Shown: positions 48,149 to 58,291, numbered from the stretch's first letter. The stretch: DNA of 64,000 nt from Psychrobacter aquimaris (GCF_016107525.1 NZ_JABASR010000008.1:1-64000); one strand, 5' to 3'. Notes: a model not told the origin generated them from the sequence alone. Program-made: numbers and translations.

Positions 48149-49393
48149 CTACTGAGGGGTATTGGTTTTGGATAGATCGTTCTCTATGCACTCACGTCCG
48201 GCGTGATGCAAATATTTATATATCCATGGTGACTTACCGTAAAAAGCACCATTTAACTGAGTTTGCTCTATCAAATATTCACGAAATCTAAGATAAAACT
48301 CATTGTCTGGGCGGTTAGGTTGTTGCCAAAACTCATTCAGTGGTTTTTGATCTATCAGTTTAGGCGTATTATAAATCGCGCGGCCCATAATCTTGGTGGG
48401 TTTTTTATGATAGACCGATTGCAAACCCGTCGTGCTATTGATAGTCACCATCCCAATGCTATATTTCATCAAGGTTGGCAGGTGCATATCACAACCATAA
48501 AACACACGATCAGCCACTTGATAGCGTCTGGCCAAGCTAGATACTAGCTCGCGATAATCTCGATGACCACGATCTAACGGATGATGTTTAAAGACCAGTA
48601 ATTGCTGCTTATCAGCATACTCTGCAAAGCTTGTAATAGACTCATCAATAAATTGCACCACATCGCGATAGTCACTATGATGCGTAATCTGCGAGTCATT
48701 ATGCACTTGCAAGCTAATCAAAAAATAATTATTGCTTTGTTGTTTTGTCAGCTTATTTTGCAATCGCTTATCAGGTAAATACCCACGCAGTTTACGCCAT
48801 GGTGCTTTGAGCCAAGCTATCGCCTCTTGCCATGCTGTCATACCGCGATAATGCGAATAGTGCGGATAGCGGCTTTTGTAAATCCAAGCGATAACATAAT
48901 AGACAATAGCAGCGATACTCAAACGATAAAAACGATTGTGGGTATACAGTGGTTTATCATTAGCTTTTTTGAGCGCTTTGATATCTGCCGTATTTAAGCG
49001 TGAATAGCCATTAATGCCATATTCTTGCAATGTAATGTAATCGGGACGCAAGTAGCCTTCTTCAAATACAAAAAAAGAGGTGCCCAACTGCTCACTGACA
49101 CAGGCAGCTTGGGTGTGATGCGGACGACAATCCCCAAAACAGACAATCGCATCAATGCCATTTTCTTTAATGAAAGCCTGCAACCAAGAAGAGAACTGCG
49201 CTAACGTATCGGTATATTCATACGTATTATCATGACGATAAAAGAATGCATCACCTGCATTAAAGTTAATCTTACTAACTTTAATATTTTGAGTTTGCAA
49301 AAATGTCGAAAAACGGTTGAAGAATCCGCCCATCTTTCCTTGTAACAGCAAGACGTGTCGATGAGTAAGCAAATGAGACATCGAAGCTGCCAT
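48149..49393 (-). CDS. kpsS: Capsule polysaccharide beta-Kdo transferase, KpsS-like
   Basis: This 414-residue protein matches the KpsS (capsule polysaccharide synthesis) family: LLLQGKMGGFFNRFSTFL at the N-terminus, FEEGYLRPDYITLQEYGIN, and a C-terminal SIGMVTINSTTGLQSVYHKKPTK stretch where the family has its nucleotide-sugar and acidic motifs. KpsS adds the first beta-Kdo to lysophosphatidylglycerol, starting the linker on which group 2 capsules are exported. It is the last gene of the kps cluster. Two ATGs lie close together (49393 and 49381) and neither has a clear binding site. Confidence 0.88.
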   Translation of the reverse strand: MAASMSHLLTHRHVLLLQGKMGGFFNRFSTFLQTQNIKVSKINFNAGDAFFYRHDNTYEYTDTLAQFSSWLQAFIKENGIDAIVCFGDCRPHHTQAACVSEQLGTSFFVFEEGYLRPDYITLQEYGINGYSRLNTADIKALKKANDKPLYTHNRFYRLSIAAIVYYVIAWIYKSRYPHYSHYRGMTAWQEAIAWLKAPWRKLRGYLPDKRLQNKLTKQQSNNYFLISLQVHNDSQITHHSDYRDVVQFIDESITSFAEYADKQQLLVFKHHPLDRGHRDYRELVSSLARRYQVADRVFYGCDMHLPTLMKYSIGMVTINSTTGLQSVYHKKPTKIMGRAIYNTPKLIDQKPLNEFWQQPNRPDNEFYLRFREYLIEQTQLNGAFYGKSPWIYKYLHHAGRECIENDLSKTNTPQ

Positions 49394-49553
49394 AGTATTG
49401 AATTACCATTAATAAGAAGATGAAGGATAAAAGCGAGAGTATTTATTAAACAATTTGAATGTTAAGCCGTGTGAATACACATCAATCATCACTGATTATA
49501 CCGAAAAAGCCCATACTTGTCGCAGTGGATTTACGGCACAATTTTAGAGCAAA

Positions 49554-52136
49554 CTAACGAGATAGTTGACGCAGGCGCTGCTGCCATTGATGACGCTGCT
49601 GCATAAAACGAGTAGTCGCTTGGCGTTTAAACTTTGCAGGTAGCGCTAATAAAATTGAAGTCGCATGGTTAACCGAGCTATTTACATGGTTAGATATTTT
49701 GGCTTGAGATTCTGCATTATGAATGTCTTTAAGCAAGGAGGAGCTTTTAGGAGGGTATAAATAGTCAATCACCTGCTCTACTTGTGCAAGCCCATAGCCA
49801 TTAGGCAATCGATATAAGGGATAGCGAATAAGCGCACAATATAATAATTGCTCAAGCGTTAATGCAGTGTCTCGTTTTCGTCTCTCTAAATAGTCAGCTT
49901 TCGGCGATAATTGGGCATCAATATCTGTCGTTAACCCCCAACCAGCATAAAATGGTAGGCCGTAGCAAGTAACGTCTAAACCACGCAGCAACGCCTCAAA
50001 GCCAGTCAATGAACTAATCGTATGTACTTCGTCGACACACTCTAAACAATCAGGCATCGCAGTATCATAGGCGACGGCACTAACCTGCCGTAAAAACTCC
50101 GCGCTAACCTTACCTGCCCTTAGTCCTGCTTCAACGTCGGGATGCGGTTTATAAATAAGATAAGCCTCAGGATTGTCTTGGCATACACGCTCAATCAAGC
50201 CGCTGTTGGTTTTGATCGTTGAACCGCAGTACTGCACCGATAAATCATCTTCGACTTGACCGATAATAAGAATACGAGACTTTCCAGATGTTTTTGCAGC
50301 ATGCATCCACGAAGTACGTTGGTTATTAGCACTGTCGACCTCAGCCCCAACATTATATTTACTCACCCGCTGATTCAGCAGTTTATCTTGCAGTTTTTTT
50401 ACACGTACACTTTGCTGTGGCTGCAATACCTGACAATGACGTAGCTGCGTCTCTAAGTCTGAAGGCTGGGTCGCATCATAATAAATACCTTGCTTGTCTA
50501 TGACGACTGACAACGGTGCTAACAACGTCGCGCCCAAACCATTTGAGCGGATAAACCCATCTTCCATACAGTATATAGACGGTATGGATAAATGCGGCTG
50601 TTTCTCAAGCTTACGCTGTAATTTATTTTGTACTTGTTGCCGTTTAGCCAAACCCCACACTAATAGAGGCTGCTGATAATCAATACGAAAATGATCAGGA
50701 TGCAGTAAATTCTTAAGACGTGGCTTGGGTTTGATAAATAATGTCGTACGCGGTAGATTCGTAAAGGCTTTTACAAATGGCAATTTCCAGCGACTAAATT
50801 CATATACCGTTAAATCACCTTCAAGACGCGCTTGCCAATATCGATTAGTCACTAGCCACTCTATCGCTGTATCAATATCACAGGCTTGTTTGGTGGCTGG
50901 ATCTACATAGCGACTATAATCAATATAAGCGCTATAAAATAACGTTTCTAACGTCGCAGATGTTTTTTTAGCAAATGATGTAGGAAATAATGCAGGATTT
51001 GAATTTCCTCTAGACTCTAGCAGTTTGCTGGCAAGTTTTTGACGACGTCTCTCAACCGCTTTAAGCAGGTTTTTGGGTGCACCGCTGTCATCAGTCAGGC
51101 CCCAGCCACTATACCAGTTGACCCCGAAGCAATGTACTGTTTTACCTAACATCAACCCTTCAAAGCCCATATGTGAGCTAACCGTATAAATATGGTCAAC
51201 TTGCTCTAATAGCTGGATAGGATTGAGTGCTTGAGTTAATAGCCGAACATGCTTAGGTAGTTTTAAACGGGTCAGGTATCCCGATTTTGATGCAGGGTGT
51301 GCCTTTATCCAAATATGAGCATGAGGATGATTACGACAAGCAGATTTTAACATCTTCTTAAACTGACGTTTATTCGCGCCAGCACCCTTGATAGAGGCAT
51401 CACCAACCACTTGGTCAATCAATAAAACATGCGATTTCAAGGAATCTGTTGTTGTATTAACGCCGTCTTCACTTATCAATTTATCCAATGACGGACAATC
51501 GATCACTGCGTTATATTTACTGAGCTGTTCATTACAAATACGTGCCATCAATTGCCGCGCACGTGCGTCATCTATTTCGTAATGATTAGGCGTGGTAGCG
51601 TTTTTGGTACGCTCAATAATCAGCTGCTCAAGGCGTGAGTCATGCGTCATATCAAAGTAAATACCAAGGTCATCGACAACCACACTCAAGCCGTGACGAC
51701 TACTAATACCAGAATCTAATGAGCGCAAAAAGCCATCTTCGATACTCAACGTCGTTAGGTTTTGCCGAGTAGCCACTTTGTTGGCCCGTTGATAACTTTT
51801 TTTACGACCCCAGCCGATAAAGGCATTGGGTTGCTGAAAAGAGAGAGAGGAATTGGACAAATGAGTGATCTGATTTTTTACAACGTTCGGTAGTGGCAGT
51901 GCAGACAGTAAGGGTGTTTTACGAGCATTGATACTTTGTTGTAGACCTGACCACGGATACCAACGCTGAATATCTGCTTGCAATACCTGAGACAACAGTA
52001 CATTGTTTTGACGCATACCCTTACCAATGACCGCCAAATGCATTGGTAATTGGTATTGGGATAATGGCAAAAGCAGCGCATTATCAGAGTGAGAGGTCAC
52101 TGCCGCCTTGACATCATCTGCTGCGCTTTTTGCCAT
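49554..52136 (-). CDS. kpsC: Capsule polysaccharide beta-Kdo transferase, KpsC-like
   Basis: KpsC extends the poly-beta-Kdo linker of ABC-exported capsules, using two related glycosyltransferase modules. Here, two repeats are evident: one with SIEDGFLRSLDSG, SSHMGFEGLMLGKTVHCFGVNWYSGWGLT, and the other with CMEDGFIRSNGLG, SSLTGFEALLRGLDVTCYGLPFYAGWGLT. At 860 residues it is much longer than the E. coli protein (about 675), with a longer N-terminus (about 90 residues), inter-module segment and tail. It follows the KpsD-like gene by about 80 bases. Confidence 0.9.
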   Translation of the reverse strand: MAKSAADDVKAAVTSHSDNALLLPLSQYQLPMHLAVIGKGMRQNNVLLSQVLQADIQRWYPWSGLQQSINARKTPLLSALPLPNVVKNQITHLSNSSLSFQQPNAFIGWGRKKSYQRANKVATRQNLTTLSIEDGFLRSLDSGISSRHGLSVVVDDLGIYFDMTHDSRLEQLIIERTKNATTPNHYEIDDARARQLMARICNEQLSKYNAVIDCPSLDKLISEDGVNTTTDSLKSHVLLIDQVVGDASIKGAGANKRQFKKMLKSACRNHPHAHIWIKAHPASKSGYLTRLKLPKHVRLLTQALNPIQLLEQVDHIYTVSSHMGFEGLMLGKTVHCFGVNWYSGWGLTDDSGAPKNLLKAVERRRQKLASKLLESRGNSNPALFPTSFAKKTSATLETLFYSAYIDYSRYVDPATKQACDIDTAIEWLVTNRYWQARLEGDLTVYEFSRWKLPFVKAFTNLPRTTLFIKPKPRLKNLLHPDHFRIDYQQPLLVWGLAKRQQVQNKLQRKLEKQPHLSIPSIYCMEDGFIRSNGLGATLLAPLSVVIDKQGIYYDATQPSDLETQLRHCQVLQPQQSVRVKKLQDKLLNQRVSKYNVGAEVDSANNQRTSWMHAAKTSGKSRILIIGQVEDDLSVQYCGSTIKTNSGLIERVCQDNPEAYLIYKPHPDVEAGLRAGKVSAEFLRQVSAVAYDTAMPDCLECVDEVHTISSLTGFEALLRGLDVTCYGLPFYAGWGLTTDIDAQLSPKADYLERRKRDTALTLEQLLYCALIRYPLYRLPNGYGLAQVEQVIDYLYPPKSSSLLKDIHNAESQAKISNHVNSSVNHATSILLALPAKFKRQATTRFMQQRHQWQQRLRQLSR

Positions 52137-52215
52137 TTCTACACCCTTATCTATTACTTTTGCATCAATTTATGCAGATGACTTGTTCTCTTGTTATACA
52201 ACTTTTCAGTAAAGG

Positions 52216-53997
52216 TTATAAATCGAGGACCACTTTAGCAGCAATTGCCAACTGATAAACAATTTGCGATAAGCCGCGAGCGATTTCTACGCGCTTGGTT
52301 TTGACTTTTGGTAATACCATAATTTCATCACCTTGCTGGATACGATAAGCAGTATTGACCACTTCACTAGCCCCATTTTGATGAATAACCAAAATTTCTT
52401 TAACGTCAGCGTTGTCAGAGAAACCGCCTGAATTGGCAACATAATCACCAACGGTATAATCCGGGTTAAAGGTCAGCGCGCCTTGTGCTCGTACTTGACC
52501 ATTAACGGTAATGACTGAAGTTTGCGCAGGTATCTCAATAATATCACCCTGCTGTAAGATAATATCCTGCCACGAATTCGGTACGACGACAATTTGACCA
52601 GTCGTCTTAACATTACGTGCTTTGGCGACAAACTGCTTGACCAAAGCTGCATCATCTTGACGCAGTGCTGCTTCCTCACGAGTGGTCGACTGCGTGGCAA
52701 GCGTCAGCTCTTCTAGACGATCGAGCGACTCATTAATCATGCGTTTTTGTTGCTCAGCAACAGACTCACGATAAATGGTCAAATGAGTCAGTTTAGCGAG
52801 TGGGCTTGGCTGTAATTGCGGCACGATGTCCTTTAAGCGAGCGCCATATGGTACAACCATTGCACCGTTACCGGTATGCGCCCCTTTTACTTGCACCGCG
52901 ATTGTACCCGCATAGCGATCGGAGGTAACTACCATCTGATCACCGTTATACACAGGCACGTTTTGGGCTTCTGCCAACGAGTAATATTCCGCCGTCTGTG
53001 CACGTCCTGCACTGCGAGTGATACTAACGTTAGTCGCATTTGCTGCTGGATTGGCCACTTGCAACACATCACCAATGGTCAAATCATTCACATCAAATTC
53101 AAAGGTGTATTCGTTTTGGACTTGACCGCCTACTTCAAAGGTTTTTTTCTGCGGCGCGACCGTAATCACATCGCCATCACGAAATGAGAATGCTTGTAAT
53201 TTACCCGCTAGTAAAAAATCATACAGGTTGACTTGCTGTAGCATTTGACCATTACGCTTAATTTGAATATCAATATAACTACCACGAGTCGGGTCAACAC
53301 CGCCCGCTCTATCCAGATAAGACAATACCGAGTCTGCTGCTAAACCGCCGTAATAACCCGGTTGTTTAACGAAACCTGTTACAAATACCTTCACTGGCTG
53401 TGCTTGCTCTAATGAGGCATAAACGCCAACATTCGAGCGATAAATACGACTGACAGCGCTTTTTACCACATTTTGCAGACTGCCATTTTGCACACCTGAG
53501 ACACGTACTGGACCGATATTTGGCAAGAAAATATTGCCTTGTGGGTCGACGGTCATGGTAGCAGCATATTGATAAGCGCCCCACATCCGTACTTGGACGT
53601 TATCACCAGGGTTGATCACGTAACTGTCATTAAAGGTAGAGCCAGAGGTGGTCGAAAAAGCCCCACGGAATAGCTGCTCGCCAAACATCATGTCTTGCGT
53701 GTTGATGTCTTGATAAGGGCGCGTGGTATTGATGACCGACTGACTTGGCAAACTTGAGGCATTAACCGCTTCTTGCGGGGTCGCCTGTCCTGATACACCA
53801 CCTGCAAATGCCTGCGTTGAGACATTGATGTTATTGCGGTTTTGGTCTTGACTCATGCTATTGTTGCTGGTGCCAAAGCTAGATCCTGATATTTGATCAG
53901 CATAACTGCCTGCTGCTAGCGCGGGCACACTACTGGCTGCCATAGCCAAACTTAACACTTTTATCACTGTCACAATAGGACGTGGTTTCATATTCAT
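52216..53997 (-). CDS. kpsD: Capsule export periplasmic/outer-membrane protein, KpsD/Wza-like
   Basis: This 593-residue exported protein has a signal peptide (about 1-29, ending ALA), a Poly_export domain (YVINPGDNVQVRMWGAYQYAA) and SLBB-type beta-grasp repeats (VFVTGFVKQPGYYGG, VGGQVQNEYTFEF, ITVNGQVRAQGALTF). It lacks a lipobox cysteine, unlike Wza, which fits KpsD. It should form the periplasmic and outer-membrane part of the capsule export channel together with the KpsE-like protein. Two ATGs (53997, 53991) are possible starts. Confidence 0.9.
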   Translation of the reverse strand: MNMKPRPIVTVIKVLSLAMAASSVPALAAGSYADQISGSSFGTSNNSMSQDQNRNNINVSTQAFAGGVSGQATPQEAVNASSLPSQSVINTTRPYQDINTQDMMFGEQLFRGAFSTTSGSTFNDSYVINPGDNVQVRMWGAYQYAATMTVDPQGNIFLPNIGPVRVSGVQNGSLQNVVKSAVSRIYRSNVGVYASLEQAQPVKVFVTGFVKQPGYYGGLAADSVLSYLDRAGGVDPTRGSYIDIQIKRNGQMLQQVNLYDFLLAGKLQAFSFRDGDVITVAPQKKTFEVGGQVQNEYTFEFDVNDLTIGDVLQVANPAANATNVSITRSAGRAQTAEYYSLAEAQNVPVYNGDQMVVTSDRYAGTIAVQVKGAHTGNGAMVVPYGARLKDIVPQLQPSPLAKLTHLTIYRESVAEQQKRMINESLDRLEELTLATQSTTREEAALRQDDAALVKQFVAKARNVKTTGQIVVVPNSWQDIILQQGDIIEIPAQTSVITVNGQVRAQGALTFNPDYTVGDYVANSGGFSDNADVKEILVIHQNGASEVVNTAYRIQQGDEIMVLPKVKTKRVEIARGLSQIVYQLAIAAKVVLDL

Positions 53998-54052
53998 GAG
54001 TGGTATTCCTTTGCTGATCTATCGATCATTACTGATATCTGGTGTGTTAAAA

Positions 54053-55168
54053 CTAGCTACGATGATCACGGACAACCGCCATCACTAGGCGCACAAATCC
54101 ATAAAGCATCAAAAGCAAAGCCAACGATGTCCAAATAATATAAGCACGGCGTGGATAAGTTGCTTCTTCAGCCTCATAAGGTGTTGAAATAACAATCAAA
54201 TTTTTCATCTTTTTAAAGGCTTCTAAACGTGCCTTCTCAAGTGAAGATAACGACAATTTATAGAGCTCAGTAGCGAAATCAACATCTGCCTTGATAGTCT
54301 CAAACTGTACCGCTTGACGGTTCAACTTGGTAGTATTCGGTGATGTCAACTTGGTTTGCTCTTGATTGATTTGCTCCTCAACCGCTTTAATCTGACTTCT
54401 TAATGACACCACTTGCGGTGCATCTGGATTTAGATAGCTGAGTAATTGACGCTCTTCGGTACGTAATGAGCTTAATTGCGCTTGCAAGCTACCAATCAGC
54501 TGATTCACAATTTGAGCATTGGATTGTGGATCGTAAATCTCATTTTCGTTTTGATACTTTAATAGCTGCTCTTTGGCATCATTTAGGCGATCTTGTGATT
54601 CATCTAATTGGGTCTCAGCAAATACTAACTGATCACGAGCCACCTCTTGTGAAATACGGTTGACGAACTGCTCAGATTCATTCAGGATCGTTTTATTCAG
54701 CTCAAAAGCATACTTTGGATCAAAGGCTTCTGTCGATACTGAGAGTACATAGCTCTGTTCATCAAGATTGATGTGCACGCGTTTTTTAAAGTACTCAAGT
54801 AACTCTTCTTGGGTGGCATCAGGCTCAATTTCATTGAGTGGATCTGAGCCATCGACATAATAAGCTTCGCGGAACTTGAACTTATTATCAAGGCGCTTCA
54901 CCATATCATTAGATAGAATATACTCGGTCAGATAAGTCGCATCTTCTTTACTGGTACTATTCACACCTAATAAGGCAGACAGCCCACCACCAGAAGGCAC
55001 ACTGGTATCACTGACTTGTTTGACTACCACATCAGCCGTCGAGACAAACCGCGGATGAGCAATGGTCATGACATAAAATATCACCAACACCCAAGGGAGG
55101 ACCACCAAGCCAATAAATAGCGAGAAGTCAATTATCTTATTTTTTCGCTTTGTGGACATGCTCTTCAT
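54053..55168 (-). CDS. kpsE: Capsule export inner-membrane protein, KpsE-like
   Basis: A polysaccharide co-polymerase-like protein of about 370 residues with one membrane helix near each end (about residues 15-37 and 340-360) and a long coiled-coil periplasmic part between. It links the KpsMT transporter to KpsD in ABC-type capsule export. The ATG at 55168 is used; the frame is open to a TTG at 55198, and another ATG (55159) is possible. The start lies inside the end of kpsT, indicating translational coupling. Confidence 0.88.
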   Translation of the reverse strand: MKSMSTKRKNKIIDFSLFIGLVVLPWVLVIFYVMTIAHPRFVSTADVVVKQVSDTSVPSGGGLSALLGVNSTSKEDATYLTEYILSNDMVKRLDNKFKFREAYYVDGSDPLNEIEPDATQEELLEYFKKRVHINLDEQSYVLSVSTEAFDPKYAFELNKTILNESEQFVNRISQEVARDQLVFAETQLDESQDRLNDAKEQLLKYQNENEIYDPQSNAQIVNQLIGSLQAQLSSLRTEERQLLSYLNPDAPQVVSLRSQIKAVEEQINQEQTKLTSPNTTKLNRQAVQFETIKADVDFATELYKLSLSSLEKARLEAFKKMKNLIVISTPYEAEEATYPRRAYIIWTSLALLLMLYGFVRLVMAVVRDHRS

Positions 55169-55808
55169 ATACCTCAATCGCTTCTGTTGTGTCTTCAAAG
55201 ACGTGTGCTGTTTGATCCATTAGCACAATACCAATATCACAATTACGCTTAATATCACCGATGTTATGCGATACGATTAAAAATCCTGCTTGTTCACGGC
55301 GCGCGGCCAATATCTCTTCACTACGCTTACGAAAAGCCGCATCACCAACAGCGCCTGCTTCATCGAGCATATAATAATCAAAATCGAAAGCCAAGCTTAA
55401 GCCAAACGTTAAGCGCGACTTCATCCCTGATGAATAGCTTTTCACCGGCATATCGAAATAATTACCGATATCTGCGAACTCTTCAACAAAACGAATTTTT
55501 TCGTCAATATAAGGACCGCTTGAATAGAGACGGCAAACGAAACGAACGTTTTGACGACCAGTCAGACTACCTTGGAAACCGCCAGCTACCCCTACTGGCC
55601 AAGAAATCGTCGAGTCGGTAATAATCTCTCCATGATCGGGCTTATCTAGTCCGCAAATAATACGCAGCAAAGTTGATTTTCCCGCACCATTACGACCGAG
55701 TAAACCCACACTTTTTTTATCACCAATGGTCAGATTTAAGTCTTTAAATAGATAATGCCGACCCTGTTTGGTCATAAATGACTTAGAAACATTTTTAATT
55801 TCAATCAC
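55137..55808 (-). CDS. kpsT: Capsule ABC transporter ATP-binding protein, KpsT-like
   Basis: This 223-residue ATPase powers capsule export. Walker A is GRNGAGKST (residues 38-46), the signature region is SSGMKSRLTFGLSLAFDFD and Walker B with the catalytic acid is YYMLDEAGAVGD. The signature departs from LSGGQ as expected of KpsT/TagH-type ATPases. Its gene overlaps kpsE by about 30 bases and follows kpsM by 35 bases. Confidence 0.94.
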   Translation of the reverse strand: MIEIKNVSKSFMTKQGRHYLFKDLNLTIGDKKSVGLLGRNGAGKSTLLRIICGLDKPDHGEIITDSTISWPVGVAGGFQGSLTGRQNVRFVCRLYSSGPYIDEKIRFVEEFADIGNYFDMPVKSYSSGMKSRLTFGLSLAFDFDYYMLDEAGAVGDAAFRKRSEEILAARREQAGFLIVSHNIGDIKRNCDIGIVLMDQTAHVFEDTTEAIEVYEEHVHKAKK

Positions 55809-55843
55809 TTCTTTACCTTTTTATATATCTTGTACCGCTATAT

Positions 55844-56656
55844 CTAGCGAGAACGAATCATGTCGCGCTCAGCATACTTATAAAGTAACAATCCTAAGAA
55901 ATTCACCACAAACATCCATTTTAAGAAATACCCTATATCAATATGATAGGCTGGATAATTAGGAGCAAATGCATTCCTCATTAACTCGATATTATGAATA
56001 AGAGGATTGTAGAGCAAATAGCTAAAATAAGGCTCTGGTACTATATGTATAGGGAAAATTATCCCAGATGCAAAATATAATATCGTAAAAAATATCGTAA
56101 TTACTTTGCTGATTTCGCCTCCATAAAATCCTACCACCATCATAATTAAAGCAACGCCAAAGCTAAATATAAAAAGCGTAATCCAACAAAACAGGACAAT
56201 ATGTAAATTTTCTAAACTGGCATAGATATTAAAAAAAGCTAAACCAACTAATAGTAATATCGACGTAAAGAAATAAATAACTAGCTCTAAAAATGAGCGT
56301 GCAATAATCACATCAATGTGTTTGATTGAACGGTACATCAGCAAGCCTTTGTTTGCGTCAACCGCCCCTAAGGCTCTAGTCGCTACCTTCTGAAACATGC
56401 GAAAGGGTACCATTCCTGCAACTAAAAATAGGGAAAAGTCCATTCCTGGCACTAGACGCTCACGAATAGCACCAAAAATTACTAGGAATATTAGTACTTG
56501 GAAAAGAACTTCTAATGGCGCCCAAAGATAGCCCAAGCGATAACCACCAAAGCGCGTTTGCAACTCACGCATCAGCAATGCGTGAAAGGCTGCACCCATG
56601 ACTTTCAGACCACTGCGGTGCTTAATAGGACGATAAGGAGGTAGTTGTACAGACAT
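55844..56656 (-). CDS. kpsM: Capsule ABC transporter permease, KpsM-like
   Basis: This 270-residue membrane protein has six predicted segments and fits the ABC-2 type polysaccharide export permease family (ELQTRFGGYRLGYLWAPLEVL near the N-terminus; LMYRSIKHIDVIIARSFLELV; ASGIIFPI). Together with KpsT it moves the lipid-linked capsule across the inner membrane. It is the first gene of the kpsM-T-E-D-C-S operon; a possible promoter lies about 120 bases upstream. Confidence 0.93.
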   Translation of the reverse strand: MSVQLPPYRPIKHRSGLKVMGAAFHALLMRELQTRFGGYRLGYLWAPLEVLFQVLIFLVIFGAIRERLVPGMDFSLFLVAGMVPFRMFQKVATRALGAVDANKGLLMYRSIKHIDVIIARSFLELVIYFFTSILLLVGLAFFNIYASLENLHIVLFCWITLFIFSFGVALIMMVVGFYGGEISKVITIFFTILYFASGIIFPIHIVPEPYFSYLLYNPLIHNIELMRNAFAPNYPAYHIDIGYFLKWMFVVNFLGLLLYKYAERDMIRSR

Positions 56657-56773
56657 GGCGTTACAGGACTTTACCGAAAACAGCCCCTATGATAAGTAAG
56701 CGGGACATAAGTTACAACAATTAATCTGTACCTAAACAGATAAACCTATGGTTTAGCAAGAAATCAGTAGGTA

Positions 56774-56801
56774 ATTATAATACCTTACTGTCTGCGTTGA
56801 A
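56774..56801 (-). promoter_or_regulatory. Possible promoter of the capsule export operon
   Basis: A consensus -10 (TATAAT) is seen on the minus strand with a weak -35 (TTCAAC) 16 bases upstream. It lies just downstream of the tRNA terminator and about 120 bases before kpsM. No JUMPstart/ops element is apparent. Confidence 0.45.
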
Positions 56802-56836
56802 CCACATCACTTATTCTTCTGCCACTTATTTCAGGC

Positions 56837-56866
56837 AAAAAAAAACCAATCAAATAATGATTGGCC
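56837..56866 (-). terminator. Terminator after tRNA-Met
   Basis: CCAATCA and TGATTGG form a seven-base-pair stem with a five-base loop, followed on the minus strand by nine T. It separates the tRNA from the capsule operon. Confidence 0.85.
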
Positions 56867-56894
56867 TTCTTAATGTTACAGGTCTTGCTAAGAA

Positions 56895-56971
56895 TGGTGG
56901 CGATGAAGAGACTTGAACTCTTGACCTCACGATTATGAGTCATGCGCTCTAACCAGCTGAGCTACATCGCC
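56895..56971 (-). tRNA. tRNA-Met (anticodon CAT)
   Basis: A 77-base tRNA with an encoded CCA end. The acceptor stem pairs GGCGATG with CATCGCC, the D arm contains AGCTCAGCTGGTTAGAGC, the anticodon loop reads CTCATAA, and the T arm contains GTTCAAGTC. The fully paired first base and the D/T arms fit an elongator methionine tRNA rather than the initiator; a tRNA-Ile with lysidine-modified CAT anticodon is possible and cannot be excluded by eye. Confidence 0.93.
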
Positions 56972-56985
56972 ATTTAAGGCTCGGT

Positions 56986-57014
56986 ATTATGCCGATATGA
57001 GTGACTTACGTCAA
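56986..57014 (-). promoter_or_regulatory. Promoter of tRNA-Met
   Basis: On the minus strand TTGACG and CATAAT are separated by exactly 17 bases; each differs from the sigma-70 consensus at one position. The pair lies directly upstream of the tRNA start. Confidence 0.8.
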
Positions 57015-57130
57015 CCCCTAATTGGCTTTTTTTTGCAAAAAACTGAATTAAATTCAAATTAACTGCAAATATTGCAACACCAAACTTGTAATGCTATACA
57101 TTTAGAGAAATGTATTTTTAAAAACAACTA

Positions 57131-57520
<390 letters not shown>

Positions 57521-57565
57521 GCTAGTATAGCAAAATAGTATCGGCATAGGGAACGAAATTTTGAC

Positions 57566-58291
57566 TTATTTTATCTTATCGATAAAAGTATTGGGCAAAC
57601 TCATTGCGACTTGATATAAATCATCTTGAATCGGTAATTGCAGCCAGTACGTATTTTGATAATGTTGCTTCAGGTAATGTTGCAAAAATTCTATCGTACT
57701 AGCGGCTATCTCAGCATCCGTATTATCACTATCGTCATGGATATGATTGTAAATAACGCTATGTACAGATAGCCCACGTGCTTTTATTGCCTGCAAACTA
57801 AGCAAAGTATGGTTAATACTGCCCAAGCGACCAGAAGTCACAAGGATAACTGGATACCCTTTATCAGCAATATAATCTAAGGTTAATAATTGCTCAGTGA
57901 TCGGCACCATCAAGCCGCCCGCCCCTTCTAATAACACTACCTCATAATCCGCCTGTAACGCTTTGGTCGCGTCAGTAATTAAATTAGGATTTAAGGTATC
58001 TTCTGCAAGCGCGGCGGATAAATGCGGTGACGCTGGTTTTTCATAGCGGTAAGGACAAGTGGTAAAATCAAGGTCGCAAGGTTGCAACGGAAGGTTCATC
58101 AGCTGACGATGGATAATAATATCGTCGGCAATATTCATATCGCCGTTATCAGGATTGATTGCCACGCCCGTCTGTACCAGCTTTTGGGTGATGACCTTGA
58201 TGCCTTTTTGCATTAGGGCTTTAGCAATCATTCCAGTGGCATATGTTTTGCCAATATCAGTATCGATGCCTGAAACAAGTAAAACACTCAT
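57566..58291 (-). CDS. bioD: Dethiobiotin synthetase
   Basis: BioD converts 7,8-diaminopelargonate, CO2 and ATP to dethiobiotin. The 241-residue protein has the P-loop GIDTDIGKTYATG, the catalytic Lys region (ITQKLVQTG), and EGAGGLMVPI. It follows bioA by 20 bases and is co-transcribed with it. The rest of the pathway (bioB, bioF, bioC, bioH) is not here, so the biotin genes are scattered in this genome. Confidence 0.95.
   Translation of the reverse strand: MSVLLVSGIDTDIGKTYATGMIAKALMQKGIKVITQKLVQTGVAINPDNGDMNIADDIIIHRQLMNLPLQPCDLDFTTCPYRYEKPASPHLSAALAEDTLNPNLITDATKALQADYEVVLLEGAGGLMVPITEQLLTLDYIADKGYPVILVTSGRLGSINHTLLSLQAIKARGLSVHSVIYNHIHDDSDNTDAEIAASTIEFLQHYLKQHYQNTYWLQLPIQDDLYQVAMSLPNTFIDKIK

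Noticed and set aside
56895..56971. tRNA-Met as the attachment site of a capsule island
   Set aside because: The 3' end of the tRNA faces the kps cluster, but I found no direct repeat of it in 47787-48148 and no integrase gene, so the island idea is not supported at present.
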